Positions 1-5,502 of a stretch of DNA of 12,485 bases are shown one piece after another; positions within the stretch are counted from its first letter, which is position 1, and the number at the start of each line of letters is the position of its first letter. The notes beneath the pieces were generated by a model, which was not told the origin of the DNA, did not search any database, and saw nothing but the letters and a program-made list of their open reading frames with translations. The stretch covers positions 1 through 12,485 of the forward strand of contig CADBKS010000072.1 in assembly GCA_902795255.1 (NCBI GenBank), given 5' to 3'. The position numbers and the translations under genes were made by a program. Source of the stretch: an uncultured Chloroflexota bacterium. Lineage in GTDB: Bacteria > Chloroflexota > Anaerolineae > Anaerolineales > Anaerolineaceae.

Positions 1-692
1 AAATCCATCCCGTCCTGCTCTGGTGAAAAAAGCAGGATGAAACAGTTATAGGATCTTTCAAGATCGTTGATCGAATCCAGCATATCCGTCCGATCTGACA
101 GAATTTCATAATATTCCTCTTCACTGACCACATCCAGATACCAGAGATCATCAGCCGCTCTTCTGACCGTAATAAAGGAGAGATTATCTTCACCGGGATA
201 ATTTGCTGAATGATAGGCCGGCATCAGCGTCGATTCCTGCTCCAGATACGCTCGGTCGATCGGAGCAGGGTCCAATTTTTCATCCGGAACTTCATAGAAG
301 TCCAGGTTCTTGTAAAAAGCATCGTAATCAAAATCGTCCGAAAACTGATCCGGGAAAAGGACACGGTCTCCTTCAGTCTGAAGGATCATGCAATCCGAAA
401 AGACACGGGGGCCCGTATAAACGCCATTTTCATCGATCAAAGCACGCACAGCGCTCAGCATGATATCGATCCCCGCAGAAAGCTTTTCTTCCGTTCTTTT
501 ATCGGAACCATCAATTTCGGATTCGAGCTGATGAAGCGATTGGATGATACTGTCTGATTTGATCCGGTTGCGTACCGTAATGCGCTGATTGAATGAAACA
601 GAGCCGGCGGTATAGATCAGATAAAACATAAGGCCGAGCAGCAGGAAAAGGATCAGAAAAGCGAACAAAAGTTTCGCGCGGTTGATCTTCAT
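1..692 (-). CDS. Membrane-anchored sensor protein, N-terminal part (runs off the left edge)
   Basis: The frame is open from an ATG at 690-692 to the window edge, giving 230 codons with no stop. A strong GGGAGGG ribosome binding site lies 5 bases upstream. The product starts with a short basic stretch (MKINR) and one transmembrane helix at about residues 7-28. A roughly 200-residue acidic, probably extracytoplasmic region follows, with no motif I recognise. This is the usual front end of a one- or two-helix receptor such as a PP2C phosphatase, diguanylate cyclase or histidine kinase. Its effector domain lies outside the window. It is the third gene of a minus-strand set, 41 bases after the STAS-kinase gene. 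By context it could carry the SpoIIE/RsbU-type phosphatase that a partner-switching module would need, but this is inference. The gene is certain; its function is not. Confidence 0.75.
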   Translation of the reverse strand, partial: MKINRAKLLFAFLILFLLLGLMFYLIYTAGSVSFNQRITVRNRIKSDSIIQSLHQLESEIDGSDKRTEEKLSAGIDIMLSAVRALIDENGVYTGPRVFSDCMILQTEGDRVLFPDQFSDDFDYDAFYKNLDFYEVPDEKLDPAPIDRAYLEQESTLMPAYHSANYPGEDNLSFITVRRAADDLWYLDVVSEEEYYEILSDRTDMLDSINDLERSYNCFILLFSPEQDGMD

Positions 693-733
693 ACAAGCCC
701 TCCCGAGTTTGTTATGTACAGGTGCGATATCTA

Positions 734-1912
734 TTAAAAAGTGAGCGAATCAATACGCGGCAGCAGATCCTCAAGGTGACGGCGGCAGTTTTCGATCTCG
801 ATCCTGCCGGCTTCCGTATTCAGTCCGTTTCTGCGGATCGAACGGCGCATCATACGGGTATAACCGATGACCTGCGCCTTTTCCGACACGGCCCGGATCC
901 CGTCCTCATCGAAGCCATCCAGGTACATATGCAGCGATTTGTCCCAGATCTCCCCGGCGGTTTCATATGGCAGGCCGAGGAAGTTCAATGTGATGCTGTG
1001 ATCGGTTTGGCCGTAACCGCGGTAGGCATTGAACATACTCGCCAGCTCAAAAACCGGATGCCCATAACAAAGCGTATCCATATCGATCAGCAGGCTTTCC
1101 CCATTCTGGAGCATAACGTTCTTAAGATGATAATCTCCATGGACCATATACAGGGTTTCCGGAACAGCAGCGACGAGATCATGCAGTTTTCCGAAAAGCT
1201 CCGCGGGCAGATAGTCCTTCAGGAAATCCGCCCAGTTCAGGGCGGTCTCTTTCATATTCGGCATGGAGCCGGGTTTTACGGCCGTACCGTGAATGATCTT
1301 CAGCAGGTCAATGCTTTTCTTTACGACTTCATCCATCGGAGCACCGTCTTTGAGGAGCTGGGCAAAGGTCTTCGCGTTCAGCAGCTCAAACACCGAACCG
1401 TACCCTCCACTTTTGATACGGACGACATCATACGGGATCGCGGTCGGGACACCGGACACAAACGCGGTCCGCGCCAGTTCCCTTTCTCGCTGGATCTCCG
1501 GAAGAGAATCCGGATTCAGGAATACTTTGACGATCGTATCCCGGTCGATCCGGTAAATCTTTCCGTTGGCACCCTGCCCGATGACCTCACATCCCTCCAC
1601 ATCGATCACGCGGTAAGCCTTGCTGACCGGCATCATTTCCGTAAAACCTGTCATCTCAAGCACTTCATAGACCTCGCCCGAGACATTGACCATTTTGGTG
1701 CCTTCTGATTCCTGAAGCAGGCGCAGGATCACCCGCAGCCCCGCACTGGAAATATATTCAAGGCCCGCGCAGTCCAGCACGACAGGCAGGTTTTCCCGGT
1801 CTTTCCGGATTGCACGGATCGAATCCTCCACATCGGAAGCGTTCAGGGAGTCAATGTGACCTTCCAGTCCGATCGTCAATACATCATTTTCAACATTATA
1901 GTTTAGCTGCAT
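734..1912 (-). CDS. STAS domain fused to an APH-like kinase/phosphotransferase domain
   Basis: The protein has 392 residues in two modules. Residues 1-105 are a STAS domain of the anti-sigma-factor-antagonist type. Its YISSAGLRVIL motif places Ser56 at the position phosphorylated in SpoIIAA and RsbV. Residues 108-392 are an aminoglycoside-phosphotransferase-like kinase fold: a glycine-rich GQGANGKIY loop (112-120), a VKVF lysine (K129), a catalytic HGDYHLKN loop (258-265, with Asp260 and Asn265) and a metal-binding IDMDT (Asp277, Asp279). Kinases of this divergent type occur as paralogous families in rumen bacteria (TIGR02172-like, from memory). The ATG at 1910-1912 has an AGGGGG ribosome site upstream. 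The gene lies 90 bases after a stand-alone STAS gene and 41 bases before a membrane sensor gene. I infer phosphorylation of a STAS serine, in cis or on the neighbour, in place of an RsbW-type GHKL kinase. A small-molecule substrate is also possible. Confidence 0.88.
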   Translation of the reverse strand: MQLNYNVENDVLTIGLEGHIDSLNASDVEDSIRAIRKDRENLPVVLDCAGLEYISSAGLRVILRLLQESEGTKMVNVSGEVYEVLEMTGFTEMMPVSKAYRVIDVEGCEVIGQGANGKIYRIDRDTIVKVFLNPDSLPEIQRERELARTAFVSGVPTAIPYDVVRIKSGGYGSVFELLNAKTFAQLLKDGAPMDEVVKKSIDLLKIIHGTAVKPGSMPNMKETALNWADFLKDYLPAELFGKLHDLVAAVPETLYMVHGDYHLKNVMLQNGESLLIDMDTLCYGHPVFELASMFNAYRGYGQTDHSITLNFLGLPYETAGEIWDKSLHMYLDGFDEDGIRAVSEKAQVIGYTRMMRRSIRRNGLNTEAGRIEIENCRRHLEDLLPRIDSLTF

Positions 1913-2002
1913 ATATTCCCCCTGCCTTTACGTACCAATACCCGCTGCAAACTGCCGCTGAAATCGTTCTCCGGGCAAAAACAGCAGTCCATATCCCCTT
2001 CT

Positions 2003-2302
2003 CTATTCGATCTGAAGGATCGCATCAAACCCCGTCATCTGAAGAACAGACATGATATCCTCATTTACATGAAGAAGTTTTACCGTACCCTGATCCCCCA
2101 GACGCTGCTGCAGATTCAGCAGCACCCGCAGCCCCGCGGAAGAAACATATTCAAGCTGTTCAAAATCCATCGTGACGGCAGTAATATCCTGCAGATCAGC
2201 CGCCAGTTCATCTTCCAGGCTTTCAGCTGTCAGCGAATCCAGACGGCCTGAAAGCTTCAGAAACAGTTCGTTTTCCCCGATTTGTTTTTCAATAGCGAGC
2301 AT
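2003..2302 (-). CDS. Stand-alone STAS-domain protein (anti-sigma factor antagonist type)
   Basis: This is a 99-residue single-domain protein, the usual length of SpoIIAA/RsbV-like antagonists. It has a conserved beta-strand core, then LEYVSSAGLRVLL with Ser55 at the phosphoacceptor position, and a C-terminal VLQMTGF motif typical of the family. The start at 2300-2302 is chosen because AGGAG lies 7 bases upstream and the STAS fold begins immediately; the frame stays open further upstream but that extension has no STAS character. Members of this family bind an anti-sigma factor or other partner when unphosphorylated and release it when phosphorylated. The next gene on the strand carries a nearly identical motif (ISSAGLRVIL) on a kinase-fused STAS domain, so the two may compete for one partner or one may be the substrate of the other. 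No sigma factor or RsbW-like kinase is visible here. The family is sure; the target is unknown. Confidence 0.9.
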   Translation of the reverse strand: MLAIEKQIGENELFLKLSGRLDSLTAESLEDELAADLQDITAVTMDFEQLEYVSSAGLRVLLNLQQRLGDQGTVKLLHVNEDIMSVLQMTGFDAILQIE

Positions 2303-2348
2303 CTTTTTCTCCTCAAAACAGGTATCCTGATCCGGGATCGCCAAAATG

Positions 2349-2370
2349 AAATAATTACAAATAATTATTT
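2349..2370. promoter_or_regulatory. AT-rich inverted repeat upstream of the STAS gene
   Basis: Two perfect 9-base arms, AAATAATTA and TAATTATTT, are separated by CAAA. They lie about 47 bases upstream of the STAS start codon, in a locally AT-rich patch within GC-rich surroundings. The position suits an operator or a promoter element for the minus-strand set. I cannot place a convincing -35/-10 pair, and the dyad could arise by chance in AT-rich DNA. Confidence 0.35.
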
Positions 2371-2500
2371 TACCAGAATATGACGGCCAAAATGCTATTA
2401 CCTTAATTCCGCTCAACTGCCATCCGTCAGCAGGCAGCGGATCCCCGCCCGGCAGAGCATGGAATACAGAGAATAAACGTAACAAAAAGGGCAAAAATAC

Positions 2501-2527
2501 TTGATTTTTCCGAAAAAAGTGTATAAT
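2501..2527 (+). promoter_or_regulatory. Promoter of tRNA-Thr
   Basis: A perfect -10 hexamer TATAAT (2522-2527) is preceded by a TTGATT -35 box (2501-2506) with a somewhat short 15-base spacer. The -10 box ends 19 bases before the mature tRNA 5' end, as expected for a short tRNA leader. It faces away from the STAS gene set, so the two units are divergent. Confidence 0.7.
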
Positions 2528-2546
2528 AAAATGGCTTCAGAAATGA

Positions 2547-2622
2547 GCCAGCATAGCTCAGTTGGTAGAGCAGGCGTTTCGTAAACGTCAGGTCATGAGT
2601 TCGAGTCTCATTGTTGGCTCCA
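2547..2622 (+). tRNA. tRNA-Thr (anticodon CGT)
   Basis: The 76-base sequence folds into a full cloverleaf. The acceptor arm is GCCAGCA with TGTTGGC (one G-T pair), and the D arm is GCTC/GAGC. The anticodon stem is GGCGT/ACGTC with loop TTCGTAA, giving anticodon CGT, which reads the threonine codon ACG. The variable loop is AGGTC and the T arm is ATGAG-TTCGAGT-CTCAT. The discriminator base is T and the CCA end is encoded (2620-2622). It stands alone with its own promoter and a terminator two bases after CCA. No duplicated tRNA 3' end is visible in the window, so there is no sign of an integrated element using it. Confidence 0.96.
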
Positions 2623-2623
2623 T

Positions 2624-2652
2624 AAAATTCCGGAAATCATCCGGAATTTTTT
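2624..2652 (+). terminator. Rho-independent terminator of tRNA-Thr
   Basis: An 11-bp perfect stem (AAAATTCCGGA paired with TCCGGAATTTT) has a 5-base loop. The 3' arm runs into a T tract of six, two bases after the tRNA CCA end. Confidence 0.85.
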
Positions 2653-2853
2653 ATACCTGTCCGCCGGGAAAAGAATAGCGCTGTTGTACAGACATCGTCC
2701 GCCGTCACTTGTCTGCACAATGGCGTCTGTTTTGCGGCGGTTTTCCCGAATACAGCAATCCGGAATCATTAATTAAGATTAAGGAGCATGCCTTATCAGC
2801 GCACCGGCATCACAGGGTCTGCTGCAGGGAATTGTGATTTATCCGAATAACCC

Positions 2854-2882
2854 TGCACTAATTCATGTTTCTACCGTATAAT
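2854..2882 (+). promoter_or_regulatory. Promoter of the PHP gene, possibly giving a leaderless transcript
   Basis: A perfect TATAAT lies at 2877-2882, with only a weak -35 candidate (TGCACT, 2854-2859, 17-base spacer). The -10 box ends 8 bases before the ATG at 2891, so transcription would be expected to start at or within a few bases of the initiation codon. No Shine-Dalgarno sequence lies between them. Confidence 0.6.
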
Positions 2883-2890
2883 AGATTCTC

Positions 2891-3565
2891 ATGAGCCGCT
2901 TTATTAAAGTTGATTTTCATGTCCACAGCATCGCCTCTCCGGATTCGCTTTCCCGGGGAGAAGATCTTGTCGCCCGGGCAAAGGCACTGGGCCTCGGGAA
3001 ACTCATCATTACGGATCATAACACGACCCGCGAGGCGTCAGAGCTCCGCAAAAAATATCCCGATTTTGTGATCACCGGTGAAGAGATCCTCACCACCAGA
3101 GGAGAGATCCTGGCGGTTTTCGTCAAAGAGGAACTGCCGAAAGGGATCGAACCGCTCGAAGCATTCAAACGGCTGCGGGACCAGGGTGCATTCATTTCAC
3201 TTTCCCATCCCTACGCACCGATGCGGCACGGATGGACAGAAGCCGAAATGGAAGAGTACCTGCCGTGGCTGGACGCGATCGAAACCGCAAACGCCCGGAA
3301 TATCCCGGACATGAACCGCTCCGCCGCACAGTTTGCGGCAGCCCACGGTCTCTGCGGGACAGCCGGTTCCGATGCTCACGGGATCAAAGAGCTTGGCGCG
3401 ATGGGCCTTGAGCTTCCGGATTTCAGCACCGCGGACGAACTTCGGGCAGCGATCCGGTCCGCTGCCGTTTTCGGAAAAGAAAGCCCGTTTTTTGTCCGTT
3501 ACTACTCACGCATGGCAGTCCTTCTGAAAGCCATCAAACGAAAAACAAAAATATCCCTTTATTAG
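2891..3565 (+). CDS. PHP-domain metal-dependent phosphoesterase
   Basis: This 224-residue protein is a compact PHP domain. The metal-binding motifs appear in family order: HVH near the N-terminus (His10, His12), TDHN (Asp42, His43), GEE (Glu64), SHP (His106) and the C-terminal GSDAHG (Asp161, His163). Stand-alone PHP proteins of this size hydrolyse small phosphoesters such as 3',5'-nucleoside bisphosphates, or act on nucleic-acid-derived substrates; the substrate here cannot be read from sequence. The start at 2891 is fixed by the DFHVHS motif beginning at residue 8, which leaves almost no room for a later start. There is no ribosome binding site and a TATAAT box ends 8 bases upstream, so translation is probably leaderless. 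It heads a same-strand run with a membrane protein gene 19 bases downstream. Confidence 0.92.
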   Translation: MSRFIKVDFHVHSIASPDSLSRGEDLVARAKALGLGKLIITDHNTTREASELRKKYPDFVITGEEILTTRGEILAVFVKEELPKGIEPLEAFKRLRDQGAFISLSHPYAPMRHGWTEAEMEEYLPWLDAIETANARNIPDMNRSAAQFAAAHGLCGTAGSDAHGIKELGAMGLELPDFSTADELRAAIRSAAVFGKESPFFVRYYSRMAVLLKAIKRKTKISLY

Positions 3566-3584
3566 GCATTCACGGGTCGAACCA

Positions 3585-4298
3585 ATGCTTGAATTATTTC
3601 ACTTTCTCGTTGACTACCAGCTCTGGATCTATGCGATCCTCGGTATTCTCGCACTGATCTACCTGACGCGGCTGATCAGCGCCTGGCGGGAAAGATACGC
3701 TACGATCTTCGGGCTGGAAAGAGAAGATGCCCAGCGGAGGCTGAATTCCTCACTGGCTGTTTTTATCCTGCTGATCCTCCTGATCGCCGCGGAGTTCGTT
3801 CTGGTGACATTCGTGATCCCGGAATGGCCGCTGGTCATGATCACCCCGACCCCGACGCAGACCTCGGCGGAACAGGAAGCAGAGTTACTGATCACCCCGC
3901 CGGCATCATCCTCCGGGCTGGTAGTCTCCTCCACACCGCAGGGAGCTTCCGCGAATTCCGCAGCAGTTTCCGTATCGTCCGGATGCATTCCGGGGCAGCT
4001 TGAATGGCTGGCACCGGTTTCCGGCGATGTGATCTCAGGCAGTTACACACTTGAAGCCACGGTCAACCTGCAGGATATGGCCTTTTACAACTGGGCGTTT
4101 TCGCCTGTTGCCGATCAGGAAAACTGGCAGACGCTTTCAGCCGGAAATCTGCCGGTTCTCGAAGGCGAACTGGGGCTATGGGCCACGACTCAGGTCGCCA
4201 ACGGCGACTACGTGCTCCGGCTGACGGTTTATGACCTGAGCAACCGGGAACTGCCGTCCTGCGATGTATTTATCCGGGTACTGAACGAAACCGACTGA
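3585..4298 (+). CDS. Two-helix membrane protein with a C-terminal extracytoplasmic beta domain
   Basis: The protein has 237 residues. Two transmembrane helices (about 12-32 and 56-79) flank a short charged loop. A low-complexity Thr/Pro/Ser/Ala linker follows (about 86-130, including TPTPTQT), then a beta-rich domain (about 134-235). The pattern SGCIPG...LEWLAPVSGDVISGSYTL...NGDYVLRL...LPSCDVF puts cysteines at both ends (Cys134, Cys226) that could form a disulfide. From memory, such proteins with TPT linkers and a Cys-bracketed 'SG-x-V' domain are common in Anaerolineae and have no assigned function. The C-terminal domain is predicted to lie outside the membrane. The ribosome site is weak. 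The gene lies 19 bases after the PHP gene and 35 bases before the CXXC gene, which suggests co-transcription. Confidence 0.85.
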   Translation: MLELFHFLVDYQLWIYAILGILALIYLTRLISAWRERYATIFGLEREDAQRRLNSSLAVFILLILLIAAEFVLVTFVIPEWPLVMITPTPTQTSAEQEAELLITPPASSSGLVVSSTPQGASANSAAVSVSSGCIPGQLEWLAPVSGDVISGSYTLEATVNLQDMAFYNWAFSPVADQENWQTLSAGNLPVLEGELGLWATTQVANGDYVLRLTVYDLSNRELPSCDVFIRVLNETD

Positions 4299-4333
4299 CC
4301 TCCAAAAGATGCTGGAATGAAAGAGGCTGAATC

Positions 4334-4483
4334 ATGAAAAGAAAAGAAATACCGGCCTGGGTCACCTGGGTTTTGCTGGTCCTCGCGGCTGCCATGTGCG
4401 CGTATGGCATATACCGCGGAGAAATGAAGACCGTGATGCGCAAAGCGATCTCGATCTGTATGGAGTGTATCGGAATTGGCTGA
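4334..4483 (+). CDS. Small CXXC membrane protein, CD1871A-like
   Basis: The product is a 49-residue peptide with a basic N-terminus, one hydrophobic helix (about 9-26) and a C-terminal ICMECIGIG with the cysteine pair Cys42-Cys45. The size, single helix and terminal CxECIGIG signature match the CD1871A-type CXXC family, which is usually encoded directly beside a polytopic 4Fe-4S binding protein, as here. The role is not established; the cysteine pair beside an iron-sulfur membrane protein suggests cofactor delivery or redox coupling, which is inference. An AAAGAGG ribosome site lies upstream of the ATG. The last 8 bases overlap the TTG start of the next gene in another frame, a sign of translational coupling. 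Confidence 0.85.
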   Translation: MKRKEIPAWVTWVLLVLAAAMCAYGIYRGEMKTVMRKAISICMECIGIG

Positions 4484-5378
4484 AAATGCTCTGGTCCGGC
4501 ACACCCGGATCCGCAAAGCCGTACAGGGCATCTGGGGGATCCTGCATAACGCGCATGTGCAGGGGTTTCTGACCGGCACGATCTATGAGGGACCGCTGAA
4601 AAAATTCTGTGTACCGGGCATGAACTGCTATTCCTGTCCGGGTGCTGTCGGCGCCTGTCCGATCGGTTCCATGCAGGCTGTTTTCGACGCCCGGAAACGG
4701 AAGTTTTCATTTTATGTCGTCGGTTATCTGGCGCTGATCGGACTGCTTGTCGGACGCTTCATCTGCGGGTGGTTATGCCTGTTCGGTCTGATCCAGGAGC
4801 TGCTTTATAAAATTCCGACCCCGAAGCTGAAGATCCCCGAAAAAACCGACAAAGTACTCCGGTACCTCAAGTACGTCATGCTGCTGGTCTTTGTCTTCGG
4901 GCTGCCTTTCTTCTACCGCAATGAAGTCAATGTAGGGGAACCCTTTTTCTGCAAATTCATCTGTCCGGTCGGGACGCTGGAAGGCGGGATCCCGCTTGTC
5001 CTGCTGAACAAAGGAATGCGGACCGCAGCCGGTGCGCTTTTCCGGTGGAAATTCTTTCTGCTGGTCCTGTGCATCCTCACATCTGTTTTCATCTTCCGCC
5101 CGTTCTGTAAATATGTCTGCCCGCTGGGAGCCTTTTACGCCATGTTCCAGAAGGTCAGCGTTCTGCGCCTGAGCCTGGACGAGGATCGGTGCATCCGCTG
5201 CGGCGCATGTGCGCGCCAGTGCAAAATGGGCGTTGACCCGATGCGGACGCCCAACAGCGCGGAATGTATCCGCTGCGGAGAATGCGTAAAGATCTGTCCG
5301 AAAAACGCCCTGAAATGGAAAGCAGTCGGCAGCGGAAAGCGCCCGGTCACGATCAGACCGGTTCAGGAAAAGATCTGA
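4476..5378 (+). CDS. Polytopic 4Fe-4S binding membrane protein (NapH/YccM-like)
   Basis: The 300-residue protein has about four membrane helices and many cysteine motifs. An N-terminal FCVPGMNCYSCPGAVGACP block (44-62) comes first. Next are CGWLC (97-101), FFCKFICPVG (157-166) and FCKYVCPLGA (210-219), the CxxxCP membrane motifs of the NapH/CcoG type. Two ferredoxin clusters end the protein: CIRCGACARQC (Cys239, 242, 245, 249) and CIRCGECVKICP (Cys264, 267, 270, 274). Such proteins pass electrons between the membrane and partner reductases; the partner is unknown, with no FMN-binding or ApbE gene visible nearby. The TTG start at 4476 is chosen because the frame has no ATG before residue 50 and the resulting 8-base overlap with the CXXC gene fits coupled translation. 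Both neighbours on this strand probably belong to one operon. Confidence 0.92.
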   Translation: MAENALVRHTRIRKAVQGIWGILHNAHVQGFLTGTIYEGPLKKFCVPGMNCYSCPGAVGACPIGSMQAVFDARKRKFSFYVVGYLALIGLLVGRFICGWLCLFGLIQELLYKIPTPKLKIPEKTDKVLRYLKYVMLLVFVFGLPFFYRNEVNVGEPFFCKFICPVGTLEGGIPLVLLNKGMRTAAGALFRWKFFLLVLCILTSVFIFRPFCKYVCPLGAFYAMFQKVSVLRLSLDEDRCIRCGACARQCKMGVDPMRTPNSAECIRCGECVKICPKNALKWKAVGSGKRPVTIRPVQEKI

Positions 5379-5398
5379 CCGGGAGCTCCCGGGGTTTT
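5379..5398 (+). terminator. Possible terminator after the 4Fe-4S gene
   Basis: The palindrome CCGGGAGCTCCCGG (5379-5392) begins right after the stop codon and is followed by GGTTTT. The stem is GC-rich, but the T run is only four and is separated by two G residues, so termination may be partial. Confidence 0.5.
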
Positions 5399-5426
5399 CG
5401 TTCGTCCGTGCTCTGCCGATTTGATA

Positions 5427-5432
5427 TATAAT
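5427..5432 (+). promoter_or_regulatory. Candidate -10 box of the lipase-like/binding-protein unit
   Basis: A TATAAT hexamer lies in an AT-rich patch about 70 bases before the lipase-like gene. No good -35 box is visible 16-18 bases upstream (the sequence there is GC-rich, near GTCCGT), so an activator may be needed or the match may be chance. Confidence 0.4.
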
Positions 5433-5489
5433 TGAATCATTCACAAATAAGTTCATAAGCATGCAGTACCGATGCTTTCTGTAAATGAC

Positions 5490-5494
5490 AGGAG
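5490..5494 (+). promoter_or_regulatory. Ribosome binding site that fixes the start at 5503
   Basis: AGGAG ends 8 bases before the ATG at 5503. An upstream in-frame ATG at 5485 overlaps this site and has no ribosome site of its own, so 5503 is the better start. Confidence 0.7.
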
Positions 5495-5502
5495 TGGACA
5501 CC

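Noticed and set aside
722..1708. Long plus-strand open frame opposite the STAS-kinase gene (328 codons)
   Set aside because: It is antisense to a gene with clear STAS and kinase motifs, and its translation is rich in His, Arg and Gln with no domain, as expected of a GC-rich shadow frame.
2303..2494. Extended N-terminus for the stand-alone STAS protein (start near 2494)
   Set aside because: The extra 64 residues have no STAS character and include the AT-rich dyad, while the ATG at 2302 has an AGGAG site and gives the normal family length.
2547..2622. tRNA-Thr as an integration site
   Set aside because: No repeat of the tRNA 3' end, integrase or phage gene appears anywhere in the window.
2781..2850. 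A 20-codon open frame (ATG CCT TAT CAG...) after AAGGAG in the PHP upstream region
   Set aside because: The ribosome site is only one base from the ATG, the peptide is featureless, and no overlap or conservation supports it.
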